This document shows, piece by piece, positions 8,407-18,017 of a stretch of DNA of 30,796 bases (positions within the stretch are counted from its first letter, which is position 1; each line of letters starts with the position of its first letter). The translations under genes were made by a program, and so were the position numbers. The DNA is taken from contig BFEA01000033.1 in the NCBI GenBank assembly GCA_003427395.1, forward strand, positions 71,429-102,224. Direction: 5' to 3'. The notes under the pieces were generated by a model. The model ran no database searches, was not told the DNA's origin, and worked only from the letters and a program-made list of their open reading frames with translations. This DNA comes from Chara braunii (Eukaryota; Streptophyta; Charophyceae; Charales; Characeae).

Positions 8407-10026
8407 ATGAGGGGACTCCTGACCCCCAGACAGCAAGTTGAAGAGCAAAAAATAATCTTGATTGGTCGTCTGGATCAACTGATATCTGAACTCGATGACG
8501 TTGGTGCTGAAGTAGAGGCACAGGTACGTGCCCAGTTTGATTTGAAAGCAATTCATGATGCTATCGAATCAGCTGAGACTGGCACCGACGTCTTGAAGGT
8601 TCATAACGAACTTGTCAAGTGTCGTCGGGCACTTGATAAGATTATTATGGAACAACTTGCAAAGATCTCGGAACAGAAGGAAGAGAAAGAAGTTGATGTG
8701 AATGACGAAACCGTGAATGAGAACATCAGACAATTGGAAGAAGCGCTTGAGAAAGAAAAGCAGAGGAAACAAGAAATGAGAAGGCGTAAAGAGAGGAATG
8801 TACAACAAGATCAAAAAGTGGAAAAAGTTAGACAAACTGTCATTCACACTGAAGGGGAAGAACAGGCGATTTCTCTGGCCCAACTTGTGAATTACCTTGC
8901 CCACTTGGAAATGAAAATAGATCAGTTTGGCGAGCGGATGCAGTCCCAAATTGATCACGTGGCCTCAGGACTCCGGATAGTCACGAATTTGGTCAAGGGA
9001 AAGGAACAAGTCAAGGAAGAAAAGACTAAAAAGCCAGAGAAACTCATGGGAGACGCCATGAAGTCTCTCAAGGTAGAAACAGAGAAGACGGAAGAGAAAT
9101 CAGAAACAAAGAAAGGGGAGCCTTCGAGTCCGCCGTCTTCTTCACCAAGCTCCCCTCCTTCCTCTCCACCTCCGAAGTCTCCTCCTCCTAAGGATAAGGT
9201 AACTGCGGAACCTGAAAAGCCAAAGAAGAGGGAGAAAGTAAAAATGAAAATGCCTTTTACGTTCTACAACAAGAAGGATGAAAACTTGTTGCTATGGATT
9301 GTCGAGATTCAGACTTACTGTAAAACGTCTCCTGTCGAACCTGACTCTCAAGTTGCGTTCTCTACTTCATGTCTTGGTGGGGAAGCAAAAGAATGGGTAC
9401 TGGCAGAAGCTAACGCAGCGGGGTTCGAGGACATTGGGGAGTGGGCTGGAACCATGAATCTGAAGCAGTTCCTTGGAAAAATTAAGGAACGCTTCCTGGA
9501 CAAAACAACGGCCGACAAGGCCTTTGACCAACTTACTACCATTGGCCAAAGACATTGGACCTTGGTAGAATCTCTGTCTCGGGAAGTAGATCGGTTGCTG
9601 CAGGTTCCTGGATTGAACTTGCAAGACAACCAAGTCCTTTATATCTATTCCCGCGCTCTGCCTGAGCCTATTCGTGGACAGCTCGTGCCAGATGCTAGAT
9701 CCGGCAAGTACAACTACAGGCAGTTTTGTGATCTGGCTCTCCAACGAGAGCAAATGACTTCACAGGTAAAAAATTTGTATGCTTCCGTGGTGAAGTATGG
9801 TGGAGGTGGAAGTGCAGGTGTAGGAAAGCGGGTACTCTGGTGCCAAAAGCACCAGGACCACACCCTCGTCGTCTTTGATGACGATACTGTGGAGAACTGG
9901 CCATTAGAGGCCGAGGGTGTGACGAGCAGCAGTGAGTCCGGGAAGGGGGAAGTCACTGCCGCAGTGGTCAACAAGGGAGGACCACGACCGCCAGGAAAGT
10001 TAAAAGAAACCACGCTCGTTCCCTGA
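8407..10026 (+). CDS. gag: Gag polyprotein (capsid region)
   Basis: An open frame of 539 residues from the ATG at 8407 to the TGA at 10024-10026; an upstream TTG is in frame but not needed. The N-terminal third is charged and helical, with a likely coiled coil at residues 106-131 (NIRQLEEALEKEKQRKQEMR). A low-complexity Ser/Pro linker spans residues about 239-263. The region from about 284 to 455 resembles the Retrotrans_gag capsid fold (FTFYNKKDEN...LLWIVEIQTY; GEAKEWVLAE; FLDKTTADKAFDQL; REVDRLLQVPGL). It would form the particle around the element RNA. The usual CCHC knuckle is not in this frame but lies 86 bases past the stop in another frame. The intact length suggests gag has decayed less than pol. 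The long N-terminal extension is larger than in most compact plant gags. Confidence 0.9.
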   Translation: MRGLLTPRQQVEEQKIILIGRLDQLISELDDVGAEVEAQVRAQFDLKAIHDAIESAETGTDVLKVHNELVKCRRALDKIIMEQLAKISEQKEEKEVDVNDETVNENIRQLEEALEKEKQRKQEMRRRKERNVQQDQKVEKVRQTVIHTEGEEQAISLAQLVNYLAHLEMKIDQFGERMQSQIDHVASGLRIVTNLVKGKEQVKEEKTKKPEKLMGDAMKSLKVETEKTEEKSETKKGEPSSPPSSSPSSPPSSPPPKSPPPKDKVTAEPEKPKKREKVKMKMPFTFYNKKDENLLLWIVEIQTYCKTSPVEPDSQVAFSTSCLGGEAKEWVLAEANAAGFEDIGEWAGTMNLKQFLGKIKERFLDKTTADKAFDQLTTIGQRHWTLVESLSREVDRLLQVPGLNLQDNQVLYIYSRALPEPIRGQLVPDARSGKYNYRQFCDLALQREQMTSQVKNLYASVVKYGGGGSAGVGKRVLWCQKHQDHTLVVFDDDTVENWPLEAEGVTSSSESGKGEVTAAVVNKGGPRPPGKLKETTLVP

Positions 10027-10918
10027 GCATCCCGGAATTGCGGTCGGGAAGCCGTGGGAGAAGATGGGGATATCACAGGAATTATGGCAAGAAAGAATGA
10101 ACAATGCACAATGTCTGAAGTGTGGCATCGCAGGGCATGTGATTGCATGGTGCCCACAGATTCGATACCCAAAAGCGAGCAGCCAGTAGGAGTAGCATCT
10201 GCTCCTACTGAGTTAAAGGGTTTGGACAAAGAAGGTAAGGCGCCTACAATCCCTTCTAACCCTTTGACTCGCACGGCAGAGGATGGTTCTTTTTTGGGCC
10301 ACTGTCCAGATCACCCTGAACCTGTCTTATGCACTGTCTATCTGGACGACTCTCTTGACGAGCTTGGTAACGAATTGCTGGCATTACGAAGCTCGTGGGC
10401 TAAGAAATCAAAGTCTAAGGGTGACTTACTACTCGCGGATATAGAGATCGCAAGTACACGAGTAGGTGCACTGTTGGACTCAGGATCTACGCGATCCTAT
10501 ATATCCGAGAAGGCAATCCGCAAGTTGCATCTTGGAATGAAGGTGAAAAATTTGTCTAGACTCTAGACCTATCACGTCCGTTCTTGCTGATAAAAGCACG
10601 ATTACTGTCTCGCAGTATGTTGATCGTGTCAAGTGTTGGTTTCGAACAAGGGAAGGTAAGAAAATTTTGCATGAGGTATCTTTCCTAATCGAAAAGAACC
10701 TACCGTTTGACTTGATTGTGGGAATGGACTGGCACGAGGAAGCCAACCCAGACATTGAGTTCAAAGAGAAGATTGTGCAATTGCGAGACGCACAATCTGA
10801 ATTGAAACCTATCAAATTGTTTCATAAGTCTGGGTCTCACTCTAGTCTCTCTTTTTGTTGTATGAGTTACCCAACATTTCGTTTGATGGTTTCAAAGAAA
10901 AGTTGGAGCAGGAAGTAA
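10027..10918 (+). pseudogene. pol: Nucleocapsid zinc knuckle and retropepsin, frameshifted
   Basis: A CCHC knuckle, CLKCGIAGHVIAWC (C-x2-C-x4-H-x4-C), is encoded at 10112-10153, one base forward of the gag frame. That frame opens at 10004, before the gag stop. After a shift back, the retropepsin active site LLDSGSTRSYIS appears, with the catalytic DSG codons at 10477-10485. The frame is then broken near 10561 by a tandem duplication of the 7-mer TCTAGAC. The continuation one frame over carries the second protease signature PFDLIVGMDW. Another shift near 10850 leads into RT. The gag-side shift could in principle be programmed, but the later ones look like decay. The protease would cut the Gag and Gag-Pol precursors. 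Confidence 0.85.
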
Positions 10919-12365
10919 TGATGGTCTTAGCTAAGAAAGCAGGTGAATGCTCTACTTCCTATCCTCCTTCGACCGAAAAACTCCTTAGTGAGTATAAAGA
11001 CCTGTTTTCCGAACCAACAGGAATAATTGCACGTGCTATAAAGCACACCATTGAAATTATTCCTGACAGTAAGATTCCCAAAGGCCCTATCTATCGAATG
11101 TATCCCAGGGAACTTGAGGAATTAAGGAAACAACTACAGGACTTAACAGAGAAAGGATGGATTCGCCCTAGCTCTTCTCCTTATGGTGCCCCTGTCTTAT
11201 TTGTGAGTTACGTTTCTGTATTGATTACAGAGGGTTGAATGCCGTCACTGTTAAGAATGTCGAACCTCTACCACGTATTGACGACTTGTCAGACCAGTTG
11301 CAGGGCTGCAAGTTCTTCAGTAAGATTGATCTGAAGTCTGGATACCACCAGATCGAGGTGGAACCCACGGATCAACATAAGACTGCGTTCCGAACCAGGT
11401 ATGGCCATTACGAGTTTATGGTGATGCCCTTTAAACTGACTAATGCTCCCGCGACCTTTCAAAGGTCTATGAATGAACTCTTTCGTCAGTGGCTAGATAA
11501 GTTCGTCATCGTCTATCTTGATGATCTTCTAGTGTATAGCAAGACACTAGAAGATCATGAGAAGCACCTTCGTCTGGTGCTGGGGAAGTTGCGTGAGGGC
11601 AACTTCAAGAGCAATACCAAGAAATTTGAGTTTGCTAAGTCCGAAGTGTTATACTTAGGACACATAGTGAACGAAGGAGGTCTAAGACCAGAAGAGAAGA
11701 AGATTTCAGCAATTAGAGATTGGCCACAACCTAAGTCTATAACGGAATTGCAATCTTTCCTTGGTTTAGCTAGTTACTACAGGACGTTTGTTAGAAACTT
11801 CTCACTGATTGTTGCACCAATGCGAAGATTGTTAAAGAAAGAAACTATCTGGTTGTGGGATAAGGATTGTGAGTCTTCCTTTCGGAAACTGAAGTATGTC
11901 CTGACTCACTACCCGGTCCTTAAGATTGTTGACCCGTCTTTGCCTTTCATCGTCACCACTGACGCAAGTCAGTATGGGATTGGTGTTGTTCTTCAGCAAG
12001 ATGACGGCAAGGGCTATAGGCCCATAGAGTTTATGTCTGCGCGACTGCCGTCTAAAAAGGTTGCCAACTCCACCTATGAAAGGGAGTTGTATGCCTTAGT
12101 CTATGCACTAAACACGTGGAAGCACTACTTGTTAGGAAGACACTGCACTGTATACTCAGACCACTTTGCCCTGAAGTGGATAAAGACACAGCCTAGGCTC
12201 TCTGATAAGCTGGTACGATGGTCTGCATTTATTGATACCTTCGATTTTGAGTTGAATACGATCAAAGGTAAGTCTAATGTGGTCGCAGACGCATTGTCCA
12301 GATGGAGTGATTTCTTTGGTGCAATTGTCTCTTATTTGGATGTGGGGAATGACCTGAAAGACTAG
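10855..12365 (+). pseudogene. pol: Reverse transcriptase and RNase H, with internal deletion
   Basis: RT begins with the linker and fingers region (GPIYRMYPRELEELRKQLQD, EKGWIRPSSSPYGAPVLFV). At about 11200 the Lys-rich KKDG box normally found before the (R)FCIDYRGLN motif is missing and the frame changes, which fits a deletion of about 16 bases. From 11200 the frame is open to 12362 with intact catalytic motifs: KIDLKSGYHQI (Asp at 11328), FMVMPFKLTNAPATFQ and YLDDLLVYS (11514-11540). RNase H follows with TTDASQYGIG, YERELYALVYAL, VYSDHFALKWI and NVVADALSR, so all four acidic residues are present. It ends at an in-frame TAG (12363-12365), after which the same frame reads on into the integrase linker. 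The product would copy the element RNA into DNA. Confidence 0.92.
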
Positions 12366-13816
12366 ATTCGCCAAGGATATGCTACTGATCCTATTTGGAA
12401 ACCAATCATGGATGTCCTCGTACGAAATCCGTCCCAACTACCCAACTATAGAATAACTGATGGATTGTTATTCTTGATTGACCAACTGAACAAAGACTGT
12501 GTATTCCTCATAAGGAAGAAATCAAAAGTCTGTTGATTGGGGAATGTCATGACTCTGAGGGACATTTTGGTTTCAAGAAAACATATGCCGAAGTCCGAGA
12601 ATGTTTCGAATGAAAGGGACTCAAAGAAGATGTACTAACATATGTTCGTACTTGTTTAGTGTGTCAGAGAAACAAGTTGTCGCACGAGAATCCCCTTGGA
12701 CTTCTCAAGCCATTACCTATACCAAGCGAACCAGGTGAGTCTATCTCAATTGACTTCATGAGTCTGGTTAAAAGTCGCAATGGTAAGAGTCAAGTAATGG
12801 TAATTGTGGATCGTTTCTCTAAATACGCTATGTTTGTTCCCTTACCAGCAGAAGCGCGTACTGAACTTGTCATTCAAAAATTGCAGATGCGATGGGTTAC
12901 TGAGTATGGGTTTCCCAAAACCATTGTGTCTGATCGAGATGTCAGGTTCACCAGTCTGCCATGGCAAAAGCTGATGGAAGCTTATGATACACGACTGACC
13001 ATGTCGTCAGGGAGGCATCCCGAAACGAATGGGCAGACTGAACAAATGAACCGTCTGTGCCAATAACTTTTGCGTATGTATATTAGACCCGATCAGATTG
13101 ATTGGGACGAGAACTTACGTAAGATTGCAAGTGCATATAACAATAGTGTCCACACATCTACTGGACGAACCCCAAATGCACTTCACAAAGAGTGGAAGCC
13201 TAAACGTCCCATTGATGTACTGAATCGGGACCAGTTTCTCAGGTTGCCCCCAGGGACCCGAGAATATGCAATCTTGTTTCAGGAAGACATTCAAGTTAAA
13301 GATAATCTAAGGAAAGCTCAATTACGAATGATTGAACAAGCCAACAAGCACCGTCGACCGTCTACATTCAAAGAAGGTGATTTGGTTTGGGTAAAATCTA
13401 AAGAGTTTTCACTAGAAGAAGATGTCTCCCAAAAATTGCTACCTGTCTATTTTGGACCCTGGGAAGTTCTCAAGGTAATTGGAGATGCAGAGGGACCGTC
13501 TTATCGAGTTGATATTCCCCCCCATCTCAAAACATATCCTGTCTTTCATGCGTCCAAACTGTTGCCTTACGTAGAAGGAAATGAGTTTCCTCACAGACCC
13601 TCTATGATTCCACCAGACATGGATGGCGGATATGAGGTTGACCGGATCATAGAGCATGACTACTTCTCTACGGGAGGACGTGGACGACCTCAGAAGCAGT
13701 TCAAGGTACGTTTTAAAACTCAAGCACCATCTGAGGACAAATGGTTTAGTAAACGAGAACTACTTGAAACTGCTCCTGATATTGTCGCTGCTTATGAACG
13801 AGGGTTAAAGTCTTAA
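12366..13816 (+). pseudogene. pol: Integrase with GPY/F module and C-terminal chromodomain
   Basis: The first 110 bases continue the RNase H frame, then the frame changes near 12485. The HHCC zinc domain follows: His codons at 12548 and 12563 (H-x4-H) and Cys codons at 12653 and 12662 (C-x2-C). It is interrupted by a TGA at 12611. The catalytic core has Asp at 12752, Asp at 12932 and Glu at 13040, an exact D-x35-E spacing, with SDRD and HPETNGQTEQ. A TAA at 13064 breaks the frame just after. The remainder is open: a GPY/F module (LLPVYFGPWEV... VFHASKLLPY) and a chromodomain (YEVDRIIEH...FKVRFK...EDKWFSKREL) from about 13631 to 13800. In chromoviruses this domain guides integration towards marked chromatin. 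The stop codons make this copy inactive. Confidence 0.92.
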
Positions 13817-13843
13817 ATATTTCTGCGGTGGAACTCGAAAATG

Positions 13844-13855
13844 GGCCGGCAGGAA
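13844..13855 (+). promoter_or_regulatory. Weak polypurine tract position
   Basis: The plus-strand primer should lie immediately 5' of the 3' LTR. The sequence there, GGCCGGCAGGAA, is purine-biased but interrupted by C residues, so this is a position-based assignment only. Confidence 0.3.
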
Positions 13856-14861
13856 TGTAATAACCCTGTTGAGAACTAGCCTGGGGCCTAGCACTCAGCC
13901 CCAGGCCACGCAGACCTGAGAAGTTCTGCGCTGGGCTGTGTGACCAAGACACGCCCAGGCCTGAGTCTGTCGAGTGTGGTTGTGTGACCGAACGCTGCTC
14001 ACAGGAAATTCAAGAGTCAAAGCCAACTGTAGAGTCAAAGGTACCGCACTCAGGCCCTGGGTTGGATACACTCACTTGTTGTGCGCAGGTACCCAGACAG
14101 CATCCAGGCCGGAGGGAATTCGGTTTCAGGCCGATTTGAGCCCTCATTCGCATTGAGATCTGGACGGCCGAGGGATACAGCATACGGGGTCCAGACCCCG
14201 TGTGAACACTACATAAGAATTGACTTCCTGGCTTTGACATCCATTCTGTCTTGCGTTGATGCTGACTTCACGCGTTGACTTCAATGCTGGCTCGACGCTG
14301 CTGGCATTGTAACTTGGCGAGGCGCTGCTAGTCCGGCATGGTGGCCGGCTTGCTCCTGTCTTCTTGGCATGCTAACGTGGCAGCTGCCCTGCGCCTTCGC
14401 TGATGTGGCTGTTGCCACGTATTTTATGCTGACGTGGCTGTTGTCCACGTGTTCTATTGCGGGGACTATATGATCGACATTGCTGTTTTGTTCGTCATTG
14501 CTTAAGGAGGAGATCAGGGCTGTGGGAAGTTCGAGGATACGTACCTGGTGGTCTTCATGTCGACATTGCTCCAGATGCTGATGTGGAACTGATTAGACGT
14601 GCCATGTGGCACATTGAGGACACTCGGATACTCGTTCAGATTATTGATTGATGAGGTGGCAGTAGAGGAGGGAGCCCGAAGTAGGAGTGGGCATTTTACT
14701 TCCTCTCCTTTGTCTCTTCTCCCTTCTCTCTCTTCGTCTGTGTATGATATCTCACCTCATTCTGTCTGGTCACGAATTTTGATTATTAGTAATCATCAGT
14801 CGATGGACATTTTCCTGGACTTGCATTGTTGACAACTGTCTTTCGATCTGGGTTCATTACA
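13856..14861 (+). repeat. 3' LTR (1006 bp)
   Basis: It runs from TGTAATAACC to TTCATTACA and aligns without gaps to the 5' LTR once the two duplications in that copy are set aside. It has TAACGTGGCA where the 5' LTR has TGACGTGGCA, and CATGTG where the 5' LTR has the CACGTG G-box, so both losses are G-to-A or C-to-T changes. Confidence 0.95.
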
Positions 14862-14865
14862 CAAA
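14862..14865. repeat. Right target-site duplication (CAAA)
   Basis: This matches CAAA at 6050-6053, just outside the 5' LTR. The duplication is short and not fully diagnostic. Confidence 0.5.
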
Positions 14866-15571
14866 ATTGCGCAGTAGCTGAAATTTTCGATTCTTTTTTT
14901 CTTGAAATTCAAAATTCGCTGCTTGATAAATCCAAAATAAAATATTTTCGGAATTCTTTCTTTTTGCGAGGGTTTGACCCCTCGGCATATGGCCCTGCAA
15001 CAAGCGTGTGCCAACTCTAAGTGAAGGCGGGCCCACTGAATTTGAATGCGCCCTGAAATCGTCCAGTTTTGCAAATCTTGGTCGGCGTCAGACAGTTGCC
15101 ACGCGCCAGTTGGTTACATCCGCCCTGTGGTTACATCCACCCTGCACGTGAGAATGGGAAAGATTCGTGAGCCTTCCAGGCCATTCTATCAATGTGGCCA
15201 AAGCAGGGGGCATCGCACGTTCGTGCCTGGGTGGTTGGGCATGCCTAACCAATTCGGTCTCAGGCCACTGTCTGAACGGGCCTGAGCACAAACACGTTGG
15301 TCGAGAATGAAGATACTGGAAACTCGGTCTCACGTGTCGTGGCAAGAAAAAGCGCCCGCCACTTTCCATATAGGAAAGGGTCGGGCGCCAGGGCAGACAT
15401 TCGGCACTTGCAAGAGCATGCGGAGTTGCTGCTGCGTTAGTGTGTGGGCAAGTGCACACGTGGTGCAGCCGTGCGAGACATAGCCAGCCCCCATAGTCGA
15501 GCTTGGCTTGGACGATAGCCAGTGGAGGTGGTAGTGGTCGTCGTGTATGAGGAAGAAGGTGTGGGTAGAGA

Positions 15572-15622
<51 letters not shown>

Positions 15623-15926
15623 GGATGATGATGTGAGGGCACGTACCTGGTCTTGGCGATTGTCTACAAGGTCGACATCTTCATGTACTTCGGTTCAGTT
15701 ACTGACGTCAATAGTTGCATTGTCAATTCGTAGGCTGGTAGTAGCAGCGTGATTGTAGTCTGGGCGCCGAGTATGCTCTCATTGACACTCGAATTCAGTG
15801 TTTGGGTTCTCCATTGGTGTAATATCGGTGCAATTCTGCTTTCTGGACATTGTCGAACTTTCTGACTTTCAATGTGATTTTGCAATCTGGAATCTGTCAT
15901 TTTGCTATTGCTCATTTTTCCTTACA
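14866..15926 (+). mobile_element. LTR (3' part) of a second, related retrotransposon
   Basis: The right edge TTCCTTACA followed by ATTTGGTATCGGAGC is nearly identical to the LTR-PBS junction at 7161-7184. Upstream, AATTCGGTCTCAGGCC (about 15251) matches AATTCGGTTTCAGGCC of the first LTR family, though overall similarity is low. The left end of this LTR is not visible; the chromovirus may have inserted close to or into it. It contains a (GA)n microsatellite. No second LTR was found in the window. Confidence 0.6.
15576..15619. repeat. (GA)22 microsatellite
   Basis: Forty-four bases of perfect GA dinucleotide inside the second LTR-like segment. Confidence 0.95.
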
Positions 15927-15929
15927 ATT

Positions 15930-15941
15930 TGGTATCGGAGC
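15930..15941 (+). promoter_or_regulatory. Primer binding site of the second element
   Basis: TGGTATCGGAGC is identical to the sites at 5516 and 7173 and has the same three-base gap from the LTR end as the latter. Confidence 0.8.
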
Positions 15942-17061
15942 TGGTTCCAGCTGCTCCGTTGGCGGCCTTCACAATAGTTGTTTGGTGCTTCGCTGGATAA
16001 TGGTGGGGCAGTGATAACGTTTCTGCGTTGGCGAGTGGCGGCCCAGGGTCGTGTGGGCACGCCAGGAAGGCTATGTGGCGACATAGGGATGCACGCTGGA
16101 TGATGAGAGCTTGCTGACGTGGCAATTTAAGCCGAGGTGGAACTGTATTGCATCGTGGGTTGCGCCGAGGCGTCGACCGGTCATCATAAATGCACGTCAG
16201 GTTACTGGAGAGAAATATGTGGTTGGGGGCAGCACTATGAGGTACGTTGCTCCTTACCTTATCTACCCTCCTCATTACTTCTTATTGTGAGGATGTGAGT
16301 TATGTCGTGAGAATCCTCTCATAGTGAGGTGTTGTGAGCGCTCAACCTTGAGAGTCGACATTCTTCTTGGGGAGCATGCTGGTGGTAGACGGGTGTTGCC
16401 TCTGAAGGGCCCTGGACAAAACACTCGGGTCACGGTCACCATGCCAACCCGTTGGGATTAGTATACGGATGCAATGCTGCTTGTCCTTGGTTCTGCTTGC
16501 TGCGCTATAGAGGGAACGTGGACTGACAAGTCCTACACGAGATGCATACCAGACCGTCTATAAATATTTCTGGCGGATTTGAGTTGAATATTGGTTGTGA
16601 TCGTCGTCTTGTCTGCGATGTTAAATAATTCATGAGGACCTTGGGGGTTGTCCTTAAACTACCTCTTCATCAGCCAGATCAACCAGATGTAAGGTTCACT
16701 ACACGCAAGGATAAAGAAGGGGCAGGACTGGTCATCTTGAGGATGTCAACATCAAGAGACTACTCAAGAAGGATACACGGGGAGGGGGGATACCAATAAA
16801 TAGTTCAATTAGTTATTATTGAAAAATTTCCGTTCTGCATGCAAACCCAGCAAATGATTTTATTTTTATTTTTGATTAGTTAGTTGTGAATCTTGTGACA
16901 GACACTACTAACAACTGACAGGCAGCTGCAGATAGGTAGTACATATTCCTTGCTGCATTGCAATCTGTCTCAAACTAGTCAAAAGTAGGAATAGAATTAT
17001 TTGTAGGAATCTGAGATTATCAGTTGTTACCGCTTGACTACTTTCTGACGAAGTTTGACTG
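15942..17061 (+). other. Leader-like sequence of the second element, then unassigned
   Basis: There is no coding domain. A single exact TGACGTGGCA lies at 16115-16124, and GAGGTGGAA and GTTGGCGAGTGGCG resemble the leader of the chromovirus. A TATAAATATT sequence lies near 16559. From about 16800 the sequence is AT-rich and unassigned up to the T run. The gag and pol parts of this element are absent, so it is a 5' remnant. Confidence 0.45.
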
Positions 17062-17092
<31 letters not shown>

Positions 17093-17149
17093 GACTCCAA
17101 TCTATTCGTGGGGAGCAGCACGTGCTGGGAACCGGGCCCAGCGTCCCAT
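17062..17149 (-). mobile_element. LINE-like 3' tail (subfamily 2), minus strand
   Basis: A T26 run (17062-17087) is followed by ACTCCAATCTATTCGTGGGG and GCTGGGAACCGGGCCCAGCG (17124-17143). The order and sequence match the tail at 3015-3152. On the minus strand this reads as a unique end followed by poly(A). Confidence 0.6.
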
Positions 17150-17870
17150 ATGGAAATTTACGTACGATTTTGAAAGTTTTGAAATTTTTTAAAGATACCA
17201 GGGCCATTACCCGGCTATGGCTAAGAAAATTTGGAGCTACTGAGAAAATTGCTACGAGAAACTACAGAAATAGGCAAAATTCAGAAAACGACGCAGAAAC
17301 CCCCCATCAATCGTCTTTACCTCACTCCGGCAAGACTTACTGCAGCAGAGCCACCATCTCCGCTGCTGCTGTACCCTATTTCCATCCTACAAGCTAGCCC
17401 CCTCACTAATAGGACGCTTGATATCCAACCATCTACTTATCCCGCTCACCTCTTTTCTTGAGAAAAAATTAAGAAGACCTCCCCCTGCCACCATTGATTG
17501 CCCCGGAACCCAGGGGATTAACTGAGCAGGGACACCCTTTGATGATAGGTCAATTTGGAAAAAATGAAAAAACCTGCAAACATGCTGGGAACCGGGCCAG
17601 CGTCCCATGTGAAAATTTAACAGGTGGTTGGAAGTATAGCTGAGAAACAAAAAACATATGCACAATTCCGAAAACGACTCAGACACTCCCAATCAATCCC
17701 CTATACCCCACTCTGGCTAGACTTACTGCAGCAGAGCCACCATCTCCACTGTTGCTGTACCCTATTCCCATCCTGCCAGCTAGCCCCCTCACTAGTAGGA
17801 CGTATGATCTCCCACCATCTCCTTCTCCCTCTCACCTCGAGCTCTTTTTTTGAGATACCAGGGCCATTAC
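17124..17870. repeat. Two-unit degenerate tandem duplication
   Basis: GCTGGGAACCGGGCCCAGCG at 17124 recurs, one C shorter, at 17584. Downstream of each lie AGAAAAC/CGAAAAC, AGACTTACTGCAGCAGAGCC (17333 and 17719), CACCATCTCC, GCTGTACCCTATT and AGCTAGCCCCCTCACTA. The units are about 390-460 bases long and differ by small indels. ACCAGGGCCATTACCCGGCT at 17199 recurs at 17856, and a third AGACTTACTGC block lies at 18722. The repeated blocks look like 5' UTR monomers of a retroelement or an old satellite. Confidence 0.75.
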
Positions 17871-18017
17871 CCGGCTTCGGCTGAGAAAACGTCTAAGAAC
17901 ACTTTCGATAATTCGGGAAACATAGGAATAGACCGCAGCGGTCCTACAAATGCTCAAAAACCCTCGAAATCCCTAACAAAACCTTCCAAGGCTCTCCAAC
18001 ACTGTCTTACTCCCTGC

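Larger units (their letters stand above)
6054..14861 (+). mobile_element. Ty3/gypsy chromovirus LTR retrotransposon, nearly full length
   Basis: The element is 8.8 kb and runs 5' LTR, PBS, long leader, gag with CCHC knuckle, retropepsin, RT, RNase H, integrase, chromodomain, 3' LTR. The RT-RNaseH-integrase order marks Ty3/gypsy, and the C-terminal chromodomain marks the chromovirus branch. The ORFs are broken by frameshifts, an RT deletion and three stop codons, so the copy cannot act alone. Outside two tandem duplications in the 5' LTR the LTRs align without gaps. By hand I count about 35 substitutions in about 1006 bases, roughly 25 of them transitions. This indicates an insertion that is not recent but not ancient. 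Confidence 0.95.

Noticed and set aside
8569-8958. 129-residue minus-strand frame rich in Phe and Leu, resembling a membrane protein
   Set aside because: It is the complement of the Lys/Glu-rich coiled-coil part of gag, which gives Phe/Leu/Ser codons on the opposite strand.
9714-10274. 186-residue minus-strand open frame
   Set aside because: It lies antisense to gag and the knuckle region and has no recognisable domain; it is explained as a shadow of the coding strand.
13816-13855. An envelope-like third gene after integrase
   Set aside because: Only 39 bases separate the chromodomain stop from the 3' LTR, so there is no room.
15088-15642. 184-residue minus-strand frame
   Set aside because: Its start runs through the (GA)n microsatellite (Ser-Leu repeats), it lies in LTR-like sequence, and it has no domain.
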